A stretch of DNA of 64,000 bases, from the NCBI GenBank assembly GCA_958295695.1, contig OY282363.1, positions 2,422,225 to 2,486,224 on the forward strand, written 5' to 3'. Origin of the DNA: an uncultured Alphaproteobacteria bacterium. Its GTDB lineage: Bacteria > Pseudomonadota > Alphaproteobacteria > SP197. The notes beneath the pieces are model-generated. The model did no database searches and was not told where the DNA came from. It was given only the letters and a program-made list of their open reading frames with translations. Within the stretch, counting starts at the first letter, position 1. The number at the start of each line of letters is the position of its first letter. Positions 36,644 to 46,300 of the stretch are shown here, piece by piece. The position numbers and the translations under genes were made by a program.

Positions 36644-37714
36644 TCACTCGCTGACGCGGCGCAGCTGGTCGAGCGGGAGATAGGGCACCACGCCCTGGCC
36701 GCCGGTGGCGCCCGTGTCGATCACGACCTTCTCCATGTCGCGCAAGACGCTTTCCATCGTCTCCAGATAGATGCGCCGCTCGGTCACGTCCCTGGCGAGA
36801 ACGTACTCGCCATAGACGGACAGGAAACGCGCCGCCGAACCTTCGGCGTCGTTGATGACCTGCTCCTTGTAGGCTTCGGCCTCCTGGATCAGCCGTTGCA
36901 CGTCGCCGCGCGCCACGGGGACGATCTGGTTCTGATAGGCCTGGGCCTCGTTGATCGCGCGCTCCTGGTCGGCGCGGGCGGCCTGGACGTCGCGGAAGGC
37001 GTCGATGACCTTGGCCGGAGGGTCGACGCTCTGGAGCTCGATCTGGGTGATCAGGACGCCGGCGCCGTAGGAATCCAGCATCTCCTGTATCAGCGCCAGC
37101 GTCTTCTGCTCGACCTCGGCCCGGCCCTCGGCCAGCGCGGTGGCGAGCGCGGTCCGGCCGATCACCTGGCGCATGGCGCTTTCGGCGACGTTGCGGGCGG
37201 TCTCGACCGGATCCGCCACGTTGAAGAGAAACTTGCCCGCGTCCCGGATCTTCCACTTCACGACGAACATGAGATCGATGATGTTCTCGTCGCCGGTCAG
37301 CATCAGGCTCTGGTTCGGCGTGTTGCCGATGACGAACTGCTGGATCTCGGTGACCGTCGGCGTGTAGACCGCGCCGATCGGCGCCGGCCAGTTGTAGTCG
37401 AGGCCGGGCTGGACCGGCTCGCCCGCGTCCCACTTGCCGAAGATCAACTCGACGCCCTGCTCGTTGGTGTCGACGCGGTAGACGCCGCTCGCCAGCCACA
37501 CGGCCAGAAGCACCAGGACGATGATCAGCACGCCCTTGCCGCCGCCGAATCCGCCCGGCATGAAGCGCCGGCCGCGGTCTTGTATCTTGCGGATCAGATC
37601 CTCCATGTCGGGAGGCCGTCCGCCGCCGCCGCCCGAGGGCCCGCGCCCCCAGGGTCCGCCGTCGCCGCCGCCGGGGCCCTGCCATCCGCCGCCGTCCTTG
37701 TTGTTCCAGGGCAT
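36644..37714 (-). CDS. hflK: HflK, SPFH/prohibitin-domain modulator of FtsH
   Basis: Partner of HflC in the HflKC complex. 356 residues: a Gly/Pro/Trp-rich cytoplasmic start (MPWNNKDGGGWQGPGGGDGG), a single membrane helix (GVLIIVLVLLAVWLASGVY), the SPFH domain (VDTNEQGVELIFGKWD...) and a helical region rich in Gln/Glu/Ala (QAARADQERAINEAQAYQNQ). It ends with YLPLDQLRRV, the usual C terminus. First gene of the four-gene operon; divergent from mrp with 176 bases between starts. Confidence 0.96.
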   Translation of the reverse strand: MPWNNKDGGGWQGPGGGDGGPWGRGPSGGGGGRPPDMEDLIRKIQDRGRRFMPGGFGGGKGVLIIVLVLLAVWLASGVYRVDTNEQGVELIFGKWDAGEPVQPGLDYNWPAPIGAVYTPTVTEIQQFVIGNTPNQSLMLTGDENIIDLMFVVKWKIRDAGKFLFNVADPVETARNVAESAMRQVIGRTALATALAEGRAEVEQKTLALIQEMLDSYGAGVLITQIELQSVDPPAKVIDAFRDVQAARADQERAINEAQAYQNQIVPVARGDVQRLIQEAEAYKEQVINDAEGSAARFLSVYGEYVLARDVTERRIYLETMESVLRDMEKVVIDTGATGGQGVVPYLPLDQLRRVSE

Positions 37715-37779
37715 CGTCTCCGCCTCGCTCGAGCCTCCCGGCGCGCCGTAGCCGGCGCGGGTGACGCTTTAGGTGTGGG

Positions 37780-37807
37780 TTGCCGCCATGAGATCAAGGC
37801 TTATATG
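37780..37807 (+). promoter_or_regulatory. Candidate sigma-70-type promoter for mrp
   Basis: TTGCCG at 37780-37785 and TATATG at 37802-37807 are separated by 16 bases and lie about 85 bases upstream of the mrp start, in an otherwise GC-rich gap. The match is by eye only, and the opposite-strand promoter of hflK was not recognised. Confidence 0.4.
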
Positions 37808-37890
37808 ACAGTGCGTCCGCACCCGCAACGCGGCCCCGGCGCTCCGGATGGCTGCCTCGTTCACGTTCGCGCGCGCCAAGGAGGCGACGG

Positions 37891-39003
37891 ATGGCCAGGG
37901 TCACCGAGGAAGACGTTCGCAGGGCCCTGGACGGCGTGGTCGAGCCGGAGAGCGGCAAGCCGGTCACGGCGCTCGGCATGGTCGGCGGTCTTGTCGTGAA
38001 GGACGGCAACGTCGGCTTCGTGCTGGAGGTGCCGGCCGAACGCGGCCGGGATATGGAGTCCGTCCGGCGGGACGCCGAGGACGCCGTGAAGGCGCTCCGC
38101 GGCGTGCTTTCCGTGACCGCGGTGATGACCGCCCACAAGCCCGCCGGGACGGACGCGCCCGCGCGGCCCTCCCGGCCCGCGCCGGGCCGGGACGAACGGA
38201 CCGGCGGCGACGCGATTCCGGGCGTCGGCGCCATCGTGGCCGTGGCGAGCGGCAAGGGCGGCGTCGGCAAATCCACCACCGCCGTCAACATCGCGCTCGC
38301 GCTGGCGAGCCTGGATCGGCGCGTCGCGCTGCTGGACGCCGACATCTACGGCCCCTCCGCCCCGCGCCTCCTGGGCCTCGAGGGCAAGCCCGAGACCGAC
38401 GGCAGGAGGCTCTGGCCCAAGGAGGCCTTCGGCGTCAAGGCCATGTCGATCGGCCTCCTGATCGGGGAGGACCAGCCCATGGTCTGGCGCGGGCCCATGG
38501 TGCAGAGCGCGCTGGAGCAGATGCTGCGCCAGGTGGAATGGGGCGAGGTCGACGTCATGATCGTCGACATGCCGCCCGGCACGGGCGACGCCCAGCTCAC
38601 GCTGACCCAGCGCGCGCCGCTGGCCGGCGCGGTGATCGTCTCGACGCCGCAAGACCTCTCGCTGATCGACGCCCGCAAGGGGCTCAACATGTTCAGGAAG
38701 GTCGACGTCCCGATCCTCGGCATCGTCGAGAACATGAGCTACTTCGTCTGTCCCCACTGCGGCCGCCGGACCGACGTGTTCGCCCACGGCGGCGCGCGCG
38801 AGGAGGCTTCGCGGCTCGGCGTGCCGTTCCTGGGCGAGATCCCGCTCGACATCCGCATCCGGGAAACCTCGGACGGCGGACGGCCGATCGTGGCCGCCGA
38901 GCCCGCCAGCCCGTTCTCCGAGTCCTACCGGCTGATCGCCGCGGCGATCCTCGACGGCATCGCCGGCGCCCGGCGCCCGGCGCCGAGGATCGTCATCCAG
39001 TAG
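37891..39003 (+). CDS. mrp: Mrp/ApbC/NBP35-family iron-sulfur cluster carrier ATPase
   Basis: Scaffold or carrier that delivers Fe-S clusters to apoproteins using an unusual P-loop ATPase. 370 residues: N-terminal DUF59/MIP18 domain (1-85, ALDGVVEPESGKPVTALGMV), a variable Pro-rich linker, deviant Walker A VASGKGGVGKSTTAVN, LLDADIYGPSAPRLLG and the cluster-binding CPHC in ENMSYFVCPHCGRRTDVF. A strong AAGGAGG ribosome site precedes the ATG. The last 11 bases overlap the convergent Ldh-family gene. Confidence 0.95.
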   Translation: MARVTEEDVRRALDGVVEPESGKPVTALGMVGGLVVKDGNVGFVLEVPAERGRDMESVRRDAEDAVKALRGVLSVTAVMTAHKPAGTDAPARPSRPAPGRDERTGGDAIPGVGAIVAVASGKGGVGKSTTAVNIALALASLDRRVALLDADIYGPSAPRLLGLEGKPETDGRRLWPKEAFGVKAMSIGLLIGEDQPMVWRGPMVQSALEQMLRQVEWGEVDVMIVDMPPGTGDAQLTLTQRAPLAGAVIVSTPQDLSLIDARKGLNMFRKVDVPILGIVENMSYFVCPHCGRRTDVFAHGGAREEASRLGVPFLGEIPLDIRIRETSDGGRPIVAAEPASPFSESYRLIAAAILDGIAGARRPAPRIVIQ

Positions 39004-40114
39004 CCGGCGGCGGTCCGGCGGGCCCGTCAGGCTCCCGCGGCATCCGCTCCAGCTCGCTTCGGGCGACGCCGACGCCCTCGGCGGCCTCGACGAATCCCTC
39101 CCAGGCCGCGTGGGCCAGGGGGACGCCCCGCTCCAGGCGTTCCGCGCGCGCCGCGCGTTCCGGGTCGCCGGCCAGGACGACGGCGTCGCGCCCGTCCGCG
39201 GCGGGACACGAGCGGATCCAGTCCTGGAGCGCGTCGATCTCCGCGGCCATCGGCCCGAAGCCGCCCAGCGCGGCGGGGTCGATCACGACCGACAGCATGC
39301 CGTTGATGGTGGTGTCGGCCGTCTGCCGTTCGGGCGTGCCGACGCCGCAGCCGGTGAGCACGCCGGCCAGCAGATCGCACAGCACGGCGAGGCCGCCGCC
39401 CTTGTGCTCGCCCATGGCGAGCAGGGCGCCGCCGGCCTCGTTCTCGATCATGGTCGCGGGGTCGCGCGTCGGCCGTCCGTCGGCCGCGATCATCGCACCC
39501 TCGGGCAGGACCTCGCCCTTGTCATGGGCGACATGGACCTTGCCGAAAGCGATCCGGCTCGTGGCGAAGTCGAGGACGAAGGGCGGATGGCGGCCGGCGC
39601 CGGGCGCGGCCGCGGCGATCGGGTTGGTGCCGAGCCTGGCCTCGCGCCCGCCCCAGGGCGCGACCAGCGGCCGATGGCCCTGCACGTTGACGAAATGGAC
39701 CGAAACCATGCCCTCGGCCATGCAGCGTTCGGCCCAGCGTCCGATCCGGCCCAGATGGTGGCTGTTGCGCAGCGCGACCAGCGCGACGCCATGGGCGCGC
39801 GCGGCCTCGATTCCCCGGTCCATGGCGAAGGCGCCGGCCACCGCGCCGTAGGCCTTGCGGCCGTCCACCCGCAGCACGGCCCCGAAGGCGTCGGTCACCG
39901 CCGGTTCGCCGCGGGGGTCGAGGCCGCCGTTGGCGACGCACTCCAAGTAGTAGCGCACCATCTGGACGCCGTGGCTGTCGTGGCCGGCGAGGTTGGCGTC
40001 CAGCAGCATGTCGGCGACCGCCGCGGCGGTCTCGTCCGAGGCGCCGGTCGCGCGGAAGACCCGCGCCATCGCGCGGCGCAAGCCTTCGGGATCGAAGCGG
40101 CGCGGGCCGCTCAT
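38993..40114 (-). CDS. Ldh-family (malate/L-lactate/ureidoglycolate type) dehydrogenase
   Basis: NAD(P)-dependent dehydrogenase of the Ldh2 fold (unlike classical lactate dehydrogenases), 373 residues. Signatures: [39 protein letters not shown] (catalytic His), [31 protein letters not shown] and [21 protein letters not shown]. Its ATG overlaps the thyX stop by 4 bases (ATGA), an unusual partnership. Substrates in this family range from malate and lactate to ureidoglycolate and 2,3-diketogulonate, so the specific reaction is unassigned. Confidence 0.93.
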   Translation of the reverse strand: MSGPRRFDPEGLRRAMARVFRATGASDETAAAVADMLLDANLAGHDSHGVQMVRYYLECVANGGLDPRGEPAVTDAFGAVLRVDGRKAYGAVAGAFAMDRGIEAARAHGVALVALRNSHHLGRIGRWAERCMAEGMVSVHFVNVQGHRPLVAPWGGREARLGTNPIAAAAPGAGRHPPFVLDFATSRIAFGKVHVAHDKGEVLPEGAMIAADGRPTRDPATMIENEAGGALLAMGEHKGGGLAVLCDLLAGVLTGCGVGTPERQTADTTINGMLSVVIDPAALGGFGPMAAEIDALQDWIRSCPAADGRDAVVLAGDPERAARAERLERGVPLAHAAWEGFVEAAEGVGVARSELERMPREPDGPAGPPPATG

Positions 40115-41034
40115 CCGGCGAGCGCGGCCTGGAGCTCGTCCCAGACCCGCTTCGAAAGGCCGCTGGTCCCCCGCGTCACTTCCTCGCCGGCGATCATGCG
40201 CCTCACGACCGCGAGCTGGCCCGCCGTGAGCTCGGCGCCGCCCAGACGGTTCTCGACGAAGGCGTCGTAGGCCAGGGGCGCCCAGGCCCTGACCGTCTTC
40301 AGCATGGCTTCGGCATAGGCCCTGATCTCGTACTGGGCGCCGGCGTCGCCGCGCAGGGCGAGGAAATGGAAGAGATTGTGCAGGTCGATCTTCCAGTACC
40401 ACTGGGTGTAGACGTTGAGCGGCAGGTTCATGCGCGCCAGTTCGCGCGCCAAACCCCGGCGGCCGGGGTCGGCGCCCTCGCCCTCGTTCAGCATGGCCTC
40501 GTAGTGGTCGTAGGCCGTCTCGGCGTCGCGGCGGAGCGTATCGAGCACCCATCGGGCCTCGTCGCCCTCCAGCGCCTCGCCCCTGCCCTGCCGGTTGCCG
40601 GCCGACTGCGCGGAGAGTTGATCCGGTTCGGGAACGTAGAACTCCCGGTCGAGGATGGAGTAGCGCGCGGAATACTCGTTCACGTTGGCGGTGCGATGGC
40701 GGATCCATTGGCGCGCCACGAAGATCGGCAGCTTCACGTGGTACTTGATCTCGCACATCTCGAACGGCGTCGAATGGCGGTGGCGCATGAGGTATCCGAT
40801 CAGGCCGGCGTCGTCGCGCACCGACTTCGTGCCCCGGCCGTAGGACACGCGCGCGGCCTGCACGATGGCCGAGTCGTCGCCCATGTAGTCGACCACGCGG
40901 ATGAAGCCGCGATCGAGCACGGGAACCGGCCGGTAGAGCCGCTCCTCGAGCGCCGGCGAGACGGTCCGCCTGGTCGGTCGTTCGATGGCGCGCTGGGCCG
41001 CGATCTCCGCGGCCTGGTCTTCGGTGACCGGCAT
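40111..41034 (-). CDS. thyX: Flavin-dependent thymidylate synthase
   Basis: Makes dTMP from dUMP with methylene-tetrahydrofolate, FAD and NADPH. 307 residues: [39 protein letters not shown], the ThyX signature [15 protein letters not shown], and [19 protein letters not shown]. The ATG at 41034 has GGGAGAAG 10 bases upstream; a longer start at 41094 would add an unlikely leader. No thyA is seen in this window. It shares an ATGA overlap with the Ldh-family gene. Confidence 0.96.
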   Translation of the reverse strand: MPVTEDQAAEIAAQRAIERPTRRTVSPALEERLYRPVPVLDRGFIRVVDYMGDDSAIVQAARVSYGRGTKSVRDDAGLIGYLMRHRHSTPFEMCEIKYHVKLPIFVARQWIRHRTANVNEYSARYSILDREFYVPEPDQLSAQSAGNRQGRGEALEGDEARWVLDTLRRDAETAYDHYEAMLNEGEGADPGRRGLARELARMNLPLNVYTQWYWKIDLHNLFHFLALRGDAGAQYEIRAYAEAMLKTVRAWAPLAYDAFVENRLGGAELTAGQLAVVRRMIAGEEVTRGTSGLSKRVWDELQAALAG

Positions 41035-41101
41035 GTTCAAGGGGCTTCTCCCGCCGCGCCGCCGCACCATAGCCACAGGCTGCCGCTCGACCAAGAGAGC
41101 G

Positions 41102-41130
41102 TTGGCAAGACGCCCGGTTTCGCCTATATG
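41102..41130 (+). promoter_or_regulatory. Sigma-70-type promoter of ssrA
   Basis: TTGGCA (41102-41107), 17-base spacer, TATATG (41125-41130). The predicted transcript start near 41137 lies just before a GTCCGG-TCCG-CCGGAC hairpin that would form the 5' leader of pre-tmRNA. Spacing is ideal and the location is what a stable-RNA gene needs. Confidence 0.65.
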
Positions 41131-41136
41131 TCGAGG

Positions 41137-41392
41137 GTCCGGTCCGCCGGACTATGGCGATAAACGCCTTGCGGAATAAGCGTCGCGGACGCGGGGGCAG
41201 TACCCGCCGCCTCCACCATCGGGGGGCGAACCAGGTTCGACGCGCGTGGTAAAGGCTCGGTTTTCGCCCGGTATGATACCGCCGTTATCGGGTCGCACTC
41301 ACAAACGCCAACGACAACGAGGCGTTCGCTGTCGCTGCGTAAGCGATAAGCGCGGCCCGGAGGGCGCCGGGCAACAGAAGCCCTCCACCGTT
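41137..41392 (+). ncRNA. ssrA: tmRNA, two-piece circularly permuted form
   Basis: Rescues stalled ribosomes and adds a degradation tag. The acceptor piece comes first: T-stem GCGGG (41191-41195), loop GGCAGTA, CCCGC (41203-41207), acceptor strand 41208-41214 and an encoded CCA at 41216-41218. After only three bases, the coding piece opens with GGGGGCG (41222-41228), which pairs with the acceptor strand. The tag frame runs 41307-41342 and reads ANDNEAFAVAA then TAA. A pseudoknot follows: GCCCGG (41355-41360) with CCGGGC (41367-41372), and AGGGC (41361-41365) with GCCCT (41380-41384). This gene order is the alphaproteobacterial permuted type. Exact ends are estimates. Confidence 0.93.
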
Positions 41393-41416
41393 TCGGCCCG
41401 GAGCCGGGGGCGCCGG

Positions 41417-41881
41417 ATGACGGATTCGCTGGATTACGATGTCCTGGTCGACGACGCCCTGCGCGACGCGATGGCGCGCGCGCTGAAGCGGGTCGAGCGC
41501 GAGGGCCTGCCCGGCGACCACCACTTCTACATCACCTTCCGCACCGACCATGCCCGGGCGCGCGTCTCCGACAGCCTCAAGGCCAGGTATCCCGAGGAGA
41601 TCACGGTCGTGATGCAGCACCAGTTCTGGGACCTCAGGGTCGACGAACGGGGCTTCCAGGTCGGGCTCTCCTTCAATCAGACGCCGCAGATCCTCTACAT
41701 CCCGTTCTCCGCGGTCACCGCCTTCGTCGATCCCAGCGTCAAGTTCGGCCTCCAGTTCCGCTCCCGGACAGGCGAGGACGACCGGGCCCCGGAGGCCGGG
41801 CGTCTCCAGGCGTCCGGCGCCCGGGCGCCGGACGCCGATTCCGACAACGTCGTTGCCCTCGACACCTTCCGCAAGACGTAG
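41417..41881 (+). CDS. sspB: SspB, ClpXP adaptor for tmRNA-tagged proteins (alpha type)
   Basis: Adaptor that binds the ssrA tag and tethers tagged proteins to ClpXP. 154 residues: MTDSLDYDVLVDDALRDAMA, HHFYITFRTDHARARVSDSL, ITVVMQHQFWDLRVDERGF, LYIPFSAVTAFVDPSVKFGL, then a disordered linker and the C-terminal ClpX-binding motif VVALDTFRKT. The ATG at 41417 starts 25 bases after the tmRNA gene, so the tag maker and tag reader are adjacent and may be cotranscribed. The pairing of tag ANDNEAFAVAA with this SspB can be read directly from one locus. Confidence 0.95.
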   Translation: MTDSLDYDVLVDDALRDAMARALKRVEREGLPGDHHFYITFRTDHARARVSDSLKARYPEEITVVMQHQFWDLRVDERGFQVGLSFNQTPQILYIPFSAVTAFVDPSVKFGLQFRSRTGEDDRAPEAGRLQASGARAPDADSDNVVALDTFRKT

Positions 41882-42212
41882 GGCGGCGTTCGCCGAGCGG
41901 GCCGTCGCCGCGCTCCTGCCCATGGGGCCGGTGCGCGCGCGGCCCATGTTCGGCGGCCACGGCCTGTACCTCGACGACCTCATGTTCGCCCTGCTCGACG
42001 GCGGCGCGATGTGGCTCAAGGGCGACGACCTCAACCGCGGCCTCTACCTCGACGGCGGCGGGCGCGCCTTCACCTACCGCCGCCAAGGCAAGGACATCGC
42101 GATGTCCTACTACTCGGTGCCCGACGGGGTCTGGCTCGATCGGGACACGCTGATCTCCTGGGCCGAAAGCGCCCTCGCCGCGGCCAAACGGAACCGGCGG
42201 CGACGGCGTTAG
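41853..42212 (+). CDS. TfoX N-terminal domain protein
   Basis: Small TfoX_N-like protein, about 119 residues if it starts with TTG at 41853, overlapping the end of sspB by 29 bases. The core VRARPMFGGHGLYLDDLMFALLDGG, MWLKGDDLNRGLYL, and RRQGKDIAMSYYSVPDGVWLD is typical of the stand-alone family. No ribosome site precedes the TTG, so the start is uncertain and translation is probably coupled to sspB. Only the N-terminal TfoX domain is present; competence regulation, as in Haemophilus TfoX, should not be assumed. The C terminus is a run of arginines. Confidence 0.78.
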   Translation: MPSTPSARRRAAFAERAVAALLPMGPVRARPMFGGHGLYLDDLMFALLDGGAMWLKGDDLNRGLYLDGGGRAFTYRRQGKDIAMSYYSVPDGVWLDRDTLISWAESALAAAKRNRRRRR

Positions 42213-42247
42213 GGCGGTTCCGCTCCCTTCGGCGGGCTCGGGGCAAA

Positions 42248-42291
42248 CCCCTTCGATACGCCCACCCGCGGTGGGCTACCCGGGGTGAGGG
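42248..42291 (+). repeat. Dispersed palindromic repeat, copy B (forward)
   Basis: CCCCTTCGATACG, inner stem GCCCACC-CGC-GGTGGGC (42260-42276), then CTACCCGGGGTGAGGG, followed by an A-rich stretch. It lies in the 191-base gap between the TfoX and YghU genes. Arms are the same as in the 50.9 and 62.1 kb copies. No gene is seen in the rest of the gap. Confidence 0.8.
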
Positions 42292-42403
42292 AAAAAGCGA
42301 GCGGCAAACAGGCCATGGAACGACGCGGGCCGTGACCGCGGCGGGATATCCGGGCTAGTCTTCCGCCCGCGGCGGAACCGCGACACGAGGACGGGACGGA
42401 ACC

Positions 42404-43255
42404 ATGAACGACGCGACGACCTACACGCCCCCGAAGGTGTGGACCTGGGAGCGGGAGAGCGGCGGGACCTTCGCCAGCATCAACCGCCCGGTCGCGGGGC
42501 CGACCCACGACAAGGCGCTCCCCGTGGGCGAGCGCCCGCTCCAGCTCTACTCGCTCGCCACGCCCAACGGCGTGAAGGTCACCGTGCTGCTCGAGGAGCT
42601 TCTGGCGCTGGGCCGCGAGGGCGCCGAATACGACGCCTGGCTTATCGAGATCGGCGAGGGCGACCAGTTCTCCTCGGGCTTCGTCGCGGCCAATCCCAAC
42701 TCCAAGATTCCCGCGCTGGTGGACCGCGGCGCCGCGCCGCCCATCCGCGTCTTCGAATCCGGCGCGATCCTGCTCTACCTCGCCGAGAAGTTCGGCGCCT
42801 TCGTGCCGGAGGATCCCGCCGGCCGCGCCGAGTGCCTGTCCTGGCTGTTCTGGCAGATGGGCGGCGCGCCCTATGTCGGCGGCGGCTTCGGCCACTTCTA
42901 CGCCTATGCGCCGGAGAAGTACGAATACCCCATCAACCGCTACGCGATGGAGACCAAGCGGCTGCTCGACGTGCTGGACCGCCGCCTGGCCGACCGCCGC
43001 TACCTCTGCGGCGACGCCTACACGATCGCCGACATGGCCAGTTGGCCGTGGTACGGCGGCCTTGTGCGGGGGCGGGCCTACGACGCCGCCGAGTTCCTCG
43101 ACGCCCGGTCCTACACCCACGTGCTGCGCTGGGCCGACGACATCGGCCGACGACCGGCCGTCCGGCGCGGCCGCATGGTGAACCGCAACTGGGGCGACGA
43201 GAACGAGCAGGTCCCCGAACGCCACGACGCCAGCGACTTCGAAGGCAAGGGGTAG
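42404..43255 (+). CDS. yghU: YghU-type glutathione S-transferase family protein
   Basis: Thioredoxin-fold/helical GST of 283 residues, YghU/Ure2p-like, which reduces disulfides or peroxides with glutathione. It starts with the long N-terminal arm YTPPKVWTWERESGGTFASINRPVAGPTH, then LQLYSLATPNGVKVTVLLEEL, SSGFVAANPNSKIPALVD, and FESGAILLYLAEKFG; the C-terminal domain has SWLFWQMGGAPYVGGGFGHFY and TIADMASWPWYGGL. All match the family. It sits between a repeat and the restriction-like gene and is not clearly linked to either. Confidence 0.95.
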   Translation: MNDATTYTPPKVWTWERESGGTFASINRPVAGPTHDKALPVGERPLQLYSLATPNGVKVTVLLEELLALGREGAEYDAWLIEIGEGDQFSSGFVAANPNSKIPALVDRGAAPPIRVFESGAILLYLAEKFGAFVPEDPAGRAECLSWLFWQMGGAPYVGGGFGHFYAYAPEKYEYPINRYAMETKRLLDVLDRRLADRRYLCGDAYTIADMASWPWYGGLVRGRAYDAAEFLDARSYTHVLRWADDIGRRPAVRRGRMVNRNWGDENEQVPERHDASDFEGKG

Positions 43256-43350
43256 GCCGCCCGACCCGCCGCCGCGCGCCTTCCCCTCCGAGTTCAGGAT
43301 CTTGCAAGAACAAAGACGATGCGAGAGAGCGACCGCGCCGGCAAGGCCGC

Positions 43351-46300
43351 ATGACCGCGACCGAGGCCCTCCAAGCATACGCCCGGCGTCTCCGCGATTT
43401 GCGCCGGGCGAACCCGGATGCGCCCGAGACGGGCCTGGCGCCCGCCTTTCAGCGGCTTCTCGCCGATCTGTTGCCCCTCTTCCCGGCGAGCAACGGGCTT
43501 GTCGTGGCGCCGGAGTTCAACACTCCCGGCGTGGGCAGGCCCGACATCGCGCTGGTCCGGCGGGGCGTCCCCGCCAGGGCCTTCGTCGAGCTCAAGGCGC
43601 CGACCAAGCCGGCCGATCCCACCCGGTGGCGGCGGCACGACAAGCGGCAGTTCGAGCGGTTCAGGGAACTGGCCTGCTGGGCGACCTGCAATTTCACCGA
43701 ATTTCGTCTTCTCGAGCGCGGCGATTCGCTCGGCGCCGCCTTCGTGCTTCCCGAACGGTGCCTGCGGCCCGACTGCGACGACGCCCGCGCGGACCGGCTG
43801 ATCGACGAGCACGACACGGGCCCGTTCCTGAAGCTCCTGGAGATGCTGACAACGGCCGCGGGCCATGAGCCGGCCGCGCGGGACGCCGCTCATCTCGCCA
43901 CGCTTCTGGCCCATTCCGCGCGGCTCGTGCGGAGCATCGTCAAGGACCGACTCGACGAACTGCGCCGGGCCGGAGAGGAACGGCATGCGCTCCTCCAGGT
44001 TCGCCGGGAGTTCCGCGACGTCCTCTATGCGCATCCCGAAGCCGGCGGCTACTCGGCGCGCGATTTCGACACGTTGTTTTCCGCCGCGTTCGCCCAGACG
44101 CTCGCGTTCGGGCTTCTCCTGGTCCGCGAGAGCACAGGCCGGGATGTCGACTCCCACTCGTGGCGGCGGATGCCCGAGGAACATCCCCTCATGCGCACGG
44201 CGCTTCGCGTCCTCAGCCTCGAAGAGGTCGTCGGCGACATCGGGATCGGCTTCGAGGTCATGCGGGACACCGTCAACAGTTTCGCGCCGGAGGTTCTGGC
44301 GCTCGCGCCAGGGCGGCGCGACCCGATTCTCTACTTCTACGAGGACTTTCTCGAGACGTTCGATCCCCAGGCGCGGACGCGCCACGGCGTCTACTACACG
44401 CCGGTCGAAGTGGTCCGGTTCATGTGCGCGGCCCTGGATCGCGCCCTGCGGGAAAACCTGAACACCCAGGGACTGCGGGATCCGGAGGTCACGATCCTCG
44501 ACCCGGCGACGGGCACCGGCACGTTCCTGCTCGGCGTCGCGGAGCGCGTCAGGGACCGGACGGCGGCGGAGGCCGGACCGGGCATGGCCGCGCTCGCCCT
44601 GCGGGACCTCGCCGGCCGGATGTTCGGATTCGAACTGCTGGTCGGCCCTTACGCCGTCGCCCACTACCGCCTGCACCACGCCTTGCGGGAAAGCGACGGC
44701 GAAGAGGCGGGGCCGGCGCGCCTGCCGCGGCTCGGCGTCTATCTCGCCGACACGCTGGCGGAGCCCGGCGCGGCGGCGCCCATCGGTCCCCTGGGCTTCG
44801 TCTCCGACGGCATCACCGACGAGCGGCGCCGGGCCAACGAGATCAAGGAGCACAAGCCGATCCTCGCGATCGTCGGCAACCCGCCCTACCGCAGACTGGA
44901 GGAAGGCGAGAACCGCACCTTGGTCGGCGACTGGCTCGACGGTCTCTGGAACGACCTCAAGGAGCCCGTGCGGGAGGCCGGCCAAGGCGGCCAACTCAAC
45001 ACGTTCCCCGAGCTTTCGGTCGCGTTCTGGCGCTGGGCGATCTGGAAACTCTTCGAGGCCGAGAACGCGCCCGGACGCGGGGTCGTCTGCTTCATCGCCA
45101 ACCGCAAGTTCCTCACCGGCTGGCCGTATGCCGGCCTGCGCCGGATGCTCCGCCAACGGTTCGACAGGATCGAGATCATCGACCTGCGCGGCGATGTGCG
45201 GCGGGGGGGACGGGCCGGCGTCGAGGCGGACCGGGGCGTCTTCGACATCAAGGTCGGCACGGCCATCGCCCTGGCCATCGCGGACGGAAGCCGCACGGAC
45301 GGCGAACCGGCGGAGATCGTCTATCGCGACGCTTGGAACGAGGGGCTCTTCTCACGCCGTTCGAAACTGGACTGGCTCGTCGAGGGCTCGGAGGACGGAA
45401 CGCGCCCCGGCGCCATCCATGTTCAACGGGGAAACCTGGACGACATGCGACCAGCCCCCTTCCTGAATGGCGGGTGGGTGAGCTTGGACAGGTGTTTCGG
45501 GTTCTCACGGAGCGGGGTCCAGACGAAGCGAGATGCATTCGTCTATTCGCCACAGCGGGGAACGCTGCTCGGACGCCTTATGAAGTTCCGGGCCATGAGC
45601 GACCGACAGGCGTCCGAGGCATTCTCGCCAACCGCCGCGCGTCCATGGGATCGCGCCCGCGAGCAGCCCGTCGATAAAAAACGGATACAGCTTGCTTCAT
45701 ATCGACCGCTGGATCGAAGATGGTTGTACAATCATTCGAGCTTCATTGATCGGCCGAGACCGGAACTCCAGTCGGCATGGGGCGCGCAGAACTTCGCGCT
45801 CTACGCGATGCCCGGAGGGACGGGCGCCGGGCCGGCCGTCTGGTGCCATGGCCTGTTGCCCGACTACCACGCATTCAGAGGCCGGGGCGGATACGCCTTT
45901 CCCCTGTACGACCGGCGGCCGGACGTCGGTGCGGCCAACGTCTCGACCGCCCTGACTCGACGGTTGAGCGCGGCCTACGGCGAGACGGTCGGACCGGAGG
46001 ATGTCTTCGACGCCATTCTCTGCCTCCTGTCCGCCTCGTCCTACACGCCGCGCTTCGCGGAGGACTTGGAGGATGTCTTTCCTCATGTGCCGTTCCCCGC
46101 CGGATACCATGCATTCAAGGAGGCGCGCCGGATCGGCGGCGAGATCAGGGCCGTCGAGACCTTCTCGCGCGGTCCCGGCCCCGACTATCTCACGCCCGGC
46201 CTGGCGCGGCTCGCGACGCAGCCGCGCGGCGCCGTCGCGCCGGGCGACTACGCCGACGGCGCGGTCGCGCTGTGCGCCAACGGTAGCGGGCGCGTCGAGG

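Noticed and set aside
41246..41416. Longer N terminus for SspB beginning inside the tmRNA gene
   Set aside because: The in-frame upstream start lies in the tmRNA coding piece and would add residues unlike any SspB.
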